From contig JAACJG010000004.1 of the NCBI GenBank assembly GCA_009917695.1, positions 399,321 through 463,320 of the forward strand: a stretch of DNA of 64,000 nucleotides. Direction: 5' to 3'. The notes under the pieces are model-generated. The model worked only from the letters and a program-made list of their open reading frames with translations, did not search any database and was not told where the DNA came from. Of the stretch, positions 58,838 through 64,000 are shown piece after piece. The DNA comes from Candidatus Rifleibacterium amylolyticum (GTDB lineage Bacteria; Muiribacteriota; Ozemobacteria; Ozemobacterales; Ozemobacteraceae). How positions within the stretch are numbered: the first letter of the stretch is position 1; the number at the start of each line of letters is the position of its first letter. The position numbers were made by a program, and so were the translations under genes.

Positions 58838-59098
58838 ATGGAAATACTAAGAGTCGCATCATCGTCGAATCCCAAATCTGTCGCAGGAGCCATTGCCGCG
58901 GTTCTTGAACAGGACAAGCAGGTTGAGTTACTCGCAGTCGGAGCGGGTGCAGTAAACCAGGCAGTAAAATCGATAGCCGTAACCAGGGGATATGTAGCAC
59001 CCAAAGGAATTGAGCTGTTAACGATGATAGCTTTTGCAAAGATCGAGATTGATGGAAACGAAAAAACTGCTATCAAATTTCTTGTCGAAGCCCGCTGA
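58838..59098 (+). CDS. spoVS: Stage V sporulation protein S (SpoVS) family
   Basis: This is an 86-residue Alba-like protein. MEILRVASSSNPKSVAGAIA and the AVNQAVKSIAVTRGYVAP segment are the SpoVS signature. The start is ATG 58838 with AAAGGAGAG upstream. The fold suggests nucleic-acid binding. Many non-sporulating bacteria carry it, so it is not evidence of spores; no other sporulation gene is in the window. The next gene starts inside its end. Confidence 0.93.
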   Translation: MEILRVASSSNPKSVAGAIAAVLEQDKQVELLAVGAGAVNQAVKSIAVTRGYVAPKGIELLTMIAFAKIEIDGNEKTAIKFLVEAR

Positions 59099-60617
59099 AT
59101 CTGACTTCGCCCTGAACAGGAGTTTCCTTAGAAACACTGGCGGCAGCCTTCTGCTGGCGGTGGTTTTTTTGTTTCTGCTTGCCAGCGCAGGGGTTTCAGC
59201 CGAAGACGCTGCTGCTGCACGAATGTACAAGCTTCAGCAGCGTCTGATTGACAACCCACGTGATATCGAGGCTCATCTACAACTGGCAATGGAATACAGT
59301 CTGGCCAATAATTTCGTTAAGGCTGTCGAGACATATTTTGTGCTTTTACGAATTGACCCTGATAATTTTCATGCCTATAACAACCTCGGCATTCTTTATC
59401 GCAAAAGCGGTCAGTTTCGTGACAGCATTCACTGTTACCAGCAGGCTGCCAGAATTAACCCGGATTCATATTGGGTACCCTATAACATGGGGCTTTGCTA
59501 CGAAGCCATGGGGCGCATGCAGGAAGCCCGCGAAAGTTATGGGCGGGCGTTGTCGCTTAATCCATCATTCACTCAGGCTCTCGAACGTCTGCGCGTGCTT
59601 TCGGGCAGCTCGGCAGAAGCAGCAGTCCCGGCGCTGCCTGGACTTGCTGATTCTCAGATCTATCTGGTAGATTCAGAAACCGGGCAGCCACGCATATATT
59701 CACAAAGCGAATCGCAGCCCGCGGCAACCACAAAGCCAGCTCCGACCAAGGTTACCCCCGTAGCCAAACCCGATCAGGAACCCGAAAAGATTTCTGAAAA
59801 AGTAGTCGAGCGTATCAAAAAAGAAAAAGAGGCGCGCAGACAGTATCGAACTGCCCGGAAAGGCCCTGCTGCCGCTATTTTTAACCAGGCTATGGATGCC
59901 TTCGAAGCCGGCAATATCGAAAAGGCGATTGAATATTACGTCAGCTGCATTATTACCGAACGCGATCTTCTGGCAGAGCCTGACAACGGTCTTATCCGCA
60001 GTGGCCTAGAGCATCTCAAGGAACGCCCGAATCGTATGTCAGACGGTATTTTCTACCGAGGTCTGCTGATTTTTATATCTGGCAATCTTGAGCTGGCTGT
60101 GCCTGACATGCAGACATATCTGGAATCAAGCCGTAATCGCAAAGACGCCAATCAGCTTTATGTGGCTGAGGCCACCCGCATAATCGAGCGCCATGAAGCC
60201 GAAAAAGCTGAACGTGAAGCCAGAGAAAAAGAACGCGAAGAAATGTTGCTGGCTGTTCAGACTGCTTCTGCCAGCGATATTCCAGAACCAGAACAACCAA
60301 GGGCGAGCGATTTTGTACTTAAAAGAATGAGTGTTGATCAGATTATCGATGAAGCCGACAGGTTGAGTCGCGAAAGCAGAATTCAGGATGCCATTGCAGT
60401 TCTCGAAACCGGCCTGCAAAGTGCCCCTGACGATCTTCGTCTGCTGATGAAGAGCGCCAACGCCTATACTGATATGCTGCTGCTCAAGGGCGACCAGGAA
60501 GCCGGTAAAATGGCTTTGCAACGTTTTGAGACCGTTCGGCAGCGATCTCCAGAAAACTCGCGTGAGTGGGCAATATCAGGAGAGATGATTCAAGAACTCA
60601 AAGGGCGCATACGCTGA
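59052..60617 (+). CDS. Exported TPR protein
   Basis: This is a 521-residue protein. A membrane segment at about 30-52 (LLLAVVFLFLLASAGVSA) acts as signal peptide or anchor, after an N-terminal cytoplasmic stretch of 28 residues. TPRs lie at about 60-185 (AYNNLGILYRKSGQFRDS and neighbours). A Pro/Lys linker leads to a further helical repeat region at 270-420 and TPRs to the end. The ATG at 59052 lies 47 bp inside spoVS with no clear ribosome site, so the start is uncertain. Confidence 0.75.
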   Translation: METKKLLSNFLSKPAESDFALNRSFLRNTGGSLLLAVVFLFLLASAGVSAEDAAAARMYKLQQRLIDNPRDIEAHLQLAMEYSLANNFVKAVETYFVLLRIDPDNFHAYNNLGILYRKSGQFRDSIHCYQQAARINPDSYWVPYNMGLCYEAMGRMQEARESYGRALSLNPSFTQALERLRVLSGSSAEAAVPALPGLADSQIYLVDSETGQPRIYSQSESQPAATTKPAPTKVTPVAKPDQEPEKISEKVVERIKKEKEARRQYRTARKGPAAAIFNQAMDAFEAGNIEKAIEYYVSCIITERDLLAEPDNGLIRSGLEHLKERPNRMSDGIFYRGLLIFISGNLELAVPDMQTYLESSRNRKDANQLYVAEATRIIERHEAEKAEREAREKEREEMLLAVQTASASDIPEPEQPRASDFVLKRMSVDQIIDEADRLSRESRIQDAIAVLETGLQSAPDDLRLLMKSANAYTDMLLLKGDQEAGKMALQRFETVRQRSPENSREWAISGEMIQELKGRIR

Positions 60618-60619
60618 TT

Positions 60620-61576
60620 TTACCAGCGCAGAGTGTAGCCCGCCTGTAGCTGTTCGTCCCAGCCGTAATCCCGGTAGGTGCGCAGATTCTTATAGTAAAC
60701 GAATTCCAGCGTCCAGGTAGTAGTTGGCTGTACTCTGATTCCCAGGACCATATCCATGGTATCTTTGTCGTCACCGCCAAGAATCTCGCCCACAAGTTCG
60801 CCGATCAGCGACACCGGCTCAAGAGCTTCGTAGCTCATGCCCATGCGGTAGAGAAACCTGTTATCATCACTCTCTGAATCGATAACTGCACCCAGCTCTA
60901 GATTGGCAGTGGCGCGATCGGTTTCGCTGGTAGTTACGCAGCCAAAAAGCTTAAGTTCATCGCTGCTTTTTGAACCAGCTGGCAGCATGTTGGCGGGGTT
61001 GCCGGTAGTTATGGTGGTCATGGCGCCGTAAGCAAAGCGGTAATAGCTTTTGTCAGGCAGATAAGTGGCTTTCCAGCCCAGGCGCATGTTGCCAATGCCT
61101 GTGTTGCTGCGGGCATAGCCGCCAAAGGTTCTCGTCGCATTGAGATCCCAGTCATGTATTGGCACGGTAACAGCCCATTCTGCCCACTTGCCGATCCAGG
61201 TGAGAGATGACTCGAAAGTTGAGACTGAACCGCTTTCATTCGAATGTAGCCCAATTCCTCGGCTGGAAGTCAGTTCATGGTACTTGTAGCGCGAGCTCAG
61301 AATTATCTGTTCGGGTTCAAAAAGGTCGGCGGTGTTGGCTACAAAAAAACCACCCATGCCTTCACTGTTGATAGCGTTGCGTGGTGAAGGCTTGAGCAGC
61401 GTTCTTGCCCTGGTAATTACTGGCGGACTGTAGTCGGCCATCGAATATATTTCATATCCGGTCGAGTCGAAAGCCATCAGGCTGCCGCCAGAAACCAGCA
61501 TAAAAGCGCTCAGCAGAAATAAAACGATTGCGTGCCTGGCTTTTGTTAACAGATTGATATCAAAGACTTTTAACAA
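60620..61576 (-). CDS. Putative outer-membrane beta-barrel protein
   Basis: This is a 318-residue protein with a signal peptide (IVLFLLSAFMLVSGGSLMA). Alternating aromatic strands follow (FESSLTWIGKWAEWAVTVPI, YYRFAYGAMTTITTG, TTTWTLEFVYYKNL), ending in a C-terminal GYTLRW typical of barrel insertion signals. It resembles exported proteins with 10-12 strands. Family is unknown. Its start overlaps the end of the TPR gene at 61560, so the two are coupled. It converges on the TPR gene 59052 with a 2-bp gap. Confidence 0.7.
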   Translation of the reverse strand: MLKVFDINLLTKARHAIVLFLLSAFMLVSGGSLMAFDSTGYEIYSMADYSPPVITRARTLLKPSPRNAINSEGMGGFFVANTADLFEPEQIILSSRYKYHELTSSRGIGLHSNESGSVSTFESSLTWIGKWAEWAVTVPIHDWDLNATRTFGGYARSNTGIGNMRLGWKATYLPDKSYYRFAYGAMTTITTGNPANMLPAGSKSSDELKLFGCVTTSETDRATANLELGAVIDSESDDNRFLYRMGMSYEALEPVSLIGELVGEILGGDDKDTMDMVLGIRVQPTTTWTLEFVYYKNLRTYRDYGWDEQLQAGYTLRW

Positions 61577-64000
61577 AGGTGTTTAACCTCTCAGCATGCG
61601 GGAATGGCTCAGAACCCTCGCTCAGGCCGGCAAGAATCTTGTTGGCTTCGCTGCGGTGATTGCGGTTGCTTCGGTTCAGATAGAGCAGAACCAGAACCTG
61701 GGCCTGATAAAAGTCGTGCTCGCGGCGACTGGCATCGATTCTGGTAACCGCCTGAAACTCGGCCAGAGCCTTGTTGAGTTCGCCGGAAAACAGATAGACA
61801 AGGCCAAGGTTTGAATGGGCATCAGCATCTACCGGGTCTATTTCCAGCATGCGCTGCCAGATGACCTCGGAGCGGGACAGCAGGTTGAGCTCAGAGTCAG
61901 GTTTAAAGCGCCCTTTGATCAGTTTCCACTGCTCGACAGCCTTTTCTGCCTGGCCGCCAAACCAGTAGAGATTGCCAAGGGCGAGATGAGCAAGTGGTTC
62001 GCGCGGGTGCTTCAGGGTCGCCTGAGCGTATGAATCGAAAGCCGATTTGAAATTGCCCTGGATAGTATGGATAAAACCAAGGTTCAAAAGAATTTCGAGA
62101 TTATCAGGCGAAATGCTGCGTGCTTTTTCGAGCTCATCGACGGCTTCATTTATAAAACCTTTTTCAGCCATTGTCAGTGCCGACCTGATCATGTCGTCAG
62201 CCTTGTCAGCCGGGCGCGTTGGCTTCTTTTCAGTGGTTTTCAGAGAGTATTTCTGCACCTTCATTTCAGGCGGTAGAGAGTATTTGTTGCTTTGCGAACC
62301 AAAACCCTGCAGTCTTCTGACCATCCACTGTTTTTCGCGGCTGGTCATGGTCTCGGCAGTCACTTCGCGACGCAGAGGAGCTGTCGGAGTCGGGGTCGAG
62401 ATTTTGCCGAACTTTTCGAGCTGGCTCAACACCCAGGCTTTGTCGTCGATAGTCATGGTGCTTTTGCCGTATTCTGCCAAGGCGGTTGCGTCGGCCTGCA
62501 GCGGTTTCAATTCCTGTGTTTCATCACCGCCGCGTGCCTTTTTGACCATCTGTTTTTTCACTTCCAGCGCGTCTTCTACAGACGGAAACTGCGCTGGCGC
62601 CATCATTCTGGTGATTTCCCAGAGTTTCTTGCGTGCGTGCCGGCGAATAGAAGAATCAGCCGGCGCTTTTGCGTAAAGAGTTTCGTAGATATCCCGGGCA
62701 GGTCTGAGCCGATTAAGTCGCATTCTCGACATACCGAGCAGGGCCATACTCTTGTAAAAGTTGGGCTTCAGGCGTAGCGCCGCCAGGGCATGGCTCTCGG
62801 CTGATTCGAACTTCTGTTCTTCATAAGAGATCAATCCGAGATAGTATCTAGGTTCTGGGTCCTTTTCGTTGAGAGCCTGAGCTCTGGTAAAATGCTCGCG
62901 CGCCTGAGCCGGTCGGCCAAGTTTATGATGCATCTTGCCGATATTGAGCTGCAATGGAAAATAGTCGGGGTTAAGCTTTTCGGCGCGTTCCCATGAACTG
63001 AGCGCCGGAACGTTGAGCCCAGCTGCGGCATACATTTCACCCAGCTCAAAATGAGGTTCAAAACGCTCTGGAGCGAGGCGCTGGCAGTCAAGATATTTTT
63101 CCTTGGCGTGAGTGACCAGGCCTTTTGCTCTGAATTCGGCAGCTTCTGCCATAAGTCGCTCGATTGGTGCCGGCGACTTTATCTGCGGAATTGGTAGTTC
63201 GTCATTACGCTCATGTGCAAGCTTCAGGCGGGCATGCAGGTCGGTTACAACTCTTCCCAGAACCGATTTGCCGTCAAGCTTGCCGCGCAAAGCTTCCAGC
63301 GTCGCAATCGCCTCTTCGGCCTTGCTTACTCTGGTCAGGCTTATTGCTTTGAAAAGCATGGCCTTGTGGTGTGCCGGATCCAATGCCAGTACACTGGTGA
63401 ATGCATCGATTGCACCAGTGAAATTCTGGGCTATATAGTTCGCCAGACCGAGGTTATAGCGTGCCAGCAGATAATCAGGTTTGATTTCGAGGGCCTTGTC
63501 AAAACAGATTATCGACTGTGCGACTTCGCCAGTTTTAAAAAGCACCCAGCCTTTGGTATGATGGAATTCGGCTCTCAGGCTGTCTTCAGCCAGTGCCCGG
63601 TTGGCGTAATCGAGTGCTTTGTCGAGTTTCTCAACTTTGCTGGCAAGAACGTATGCCAGATTGTTAAGCGCTTCTGCATGTCTGGGATTTAGTTCTATGG
63701 CCTGCTCAAAGCATGGCTCGGCATCGTTGATGCGGCCCATCTCCATATAACAATGGCCGAGAATTGCATGAATGTCGGCGATGTCCGGATGCTGAGTCCG
63801 CAGATAAAGCAGACGCCGCACTGCTTCAGCGTAATTGCGCACATTGACCAGTCTCTTTACTTCGCGCATTCGCTCGAATACAACCTCAAGACTTACTTCG
63901 GCCTGTTTGCCGCCAAGACCTGGCATATCTTTGACATACTGTTCTACTTCAATGGCTTTTGCTGGAGCCCGAGCCGCTTCGAATTCCTGAGGGTTATCGC
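61560..64000 (-). CDS. TPR-repeat protein (5' end outside window)
   Basis: The frame stays open to the window edge, and the ATG at 63926 has no ribosome site, so the gene probably starts beyond base 64000. About 810 residues are visible. TPR arrays cover the N-terminal half (ALNNLAYVLASKVEKLDKAL, ARYNLGLANYIAQNFTGAI and others) and resume near the C-terminus (DAHSNLGLVYLFSGELNKAL). The middle holds a charged segment (about 430-560). No enzyme domain is seen. Together with the barrel protein it may form an envelope module. Confidence 0.75.
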   Translation of the reverse strand, partial: DNPQEFEAARAPAKAIEVEQYVKDMPGLGGKQAEVSLEVVFERMREVKRLVNVRNYAEAVRRLLYLRTQHPDIADIHAILGHCYMEMGRINDAEPCFEQAIELNPRHAEALNNLAYVLASKVEKLDKALDYANRALAEDSLRAEFHHTKGWVLFKTGEVAQSIICFDKALEIKPDYLLARYNLGLANYIAQNFTGAIDAFTSVLALDPAHHKAMLFKAISLTRVSKAEEAIATLEALRGKLDGKSVLGRVVTDLHARLKLAHERNDELPIPQIKSPAPIERLMAEAAEFRAKGLVTHAKEKYLDCQRLAPERFEPHFELGEMYAAAGLNVPALSSWERAEKLNPDYFPLQLNIGKMHHKLGRPAQAREHFTRAQALNEKDPEPRYYLGLISYEEQKFESAESHALAALRLKPNFYKSMALLGMSRMRLNRLRPARDIYETLYAKAPADSSIRRHARKKLWEITRMMAPAQFPSVEDALEVKKQMVKKARGGDETQELKPLQADATALAEYGKSTMTIDDKAWVLSQLEKFGKISTPTPTAPLRREVTAETMTSREKQWMVRRLQGFGSQSNKYSLPPEMKVQKYSLKTTEKKPTRPADKADDMIRSALTMAEKGFINEAVDELEKARSISPDNLEILLNLGFIHTIQGNFKSAFDSYAQATLKHPREPLAHLALGNLYWFGGQAEKAVEQWKLIKGRFKPDSELNLLSRSEVIWQRMLEIDPVDADAHSNLGLVYLFSGELNKALAEFQAVTRIDASRREHDFYQAQVLVLLYLNRSNRNHRSEANKILAGLSEGSEPFPHAERLNTFVKSL

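Noticed and set aside
58838-59098. SpoVS as evidence for a spore former
   Set aside because: SpoVS is widespread in non-sporulating bacteria, and no other sporulation-specific gene is present.

Overview
This 64-kb window is chromosomal housekeeping DNA of roughly 50% GC, densely packed with coding sequence. No tRNA or rRNA genes, insertion sequences, phage genes or CRISPR arrays were seen. The organism looks like a diderm (Gram-negative-type) bacterium from a deep, little-cultured lineage. It has an O-antigen ligase-like protein, DsbD, a putative outer-membrane beta-barrel and a YidC with a periplasmic domain. It also has Firmicutes-like traits: SpoVS, FabK instead of FabI, zinc-type L32, an RsbU-like SpoIIE phosphatase, and an RsmG with a YPRKAG-type C-terminus. 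The abundance of TPR and HEAT proteins, and a pilin-like CPxGG/CSxHG motif, recall Candidatus Riflebacteria. That placement is an inference from content, not a phylogenetic result.

Layout. (1) 1-1498: ends of two convergent GT4 glycosyltransferases. (2) 1790-7922, plus strand: HEAT/low-complexity protein, TPR-transglutaminase, GH114-like exported protein and NIF3. (3) 15640 to 7935, minus strand: a seven-gene run with a lipoprotein candidate, a four-TM protein, an unknown, a zinc-ribbon/TM/TPR protein, a TPR protein with a pilin-like motif, NAD kinase and DsbD. It is preceded by a HIT/DUF885 pair. (4) 18066-23202: small membrane protein, O-antigen ligase (minus), exported Ada-motif protein, RarA, HD protein and ferritin. 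(5) 33787 to 23272, minus strand: a compact five-gene operon with a SpoIIE phosphatase, GGDEF cyclase, HD-GYP phosphodiesterase, DHH-CBS-PcnB-type tRNA nucleotidyltransferase and M50 protease. (6) rpsT facing holA, then an M18 aminopeptidase. (7) 37132-41136: MoxR, DUF58 and transglutaminase operon. (8) 41315-52801: rpmH-rnpA-yidD-yidC-jag-mnmE-mnmG-HEAT-mnmG-rsmG, the classical origin-proximal block but with two full-length MnmG genes flanking a HEAT protein. (9) 52931-58657: rpmF-plsX-fabD-fabG-acpP-fabK-fabF, fatty acid synthesis without fabH. (10) spoVS, TPR proteins and a beta-barrel protein.

The most unusual system is mnmE-mnmG1-HEAT-mnmG2-rsmG. Both MnmG copies keep the FAD motif and both family cysteines, but each has lost a different conserved motif, which suggests division of labour or a heteromeric enzyme. 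Second is the five-gene operon joining a partner-switching phosphatase, both c-di-GMP enzyme types, a tRNA 3'-end enzyme and an intramembrane protease. Vegetative-type promoters with 16-18-bp spacers are readable upstream of several operons, and strong intrinsic terminators close several of them.
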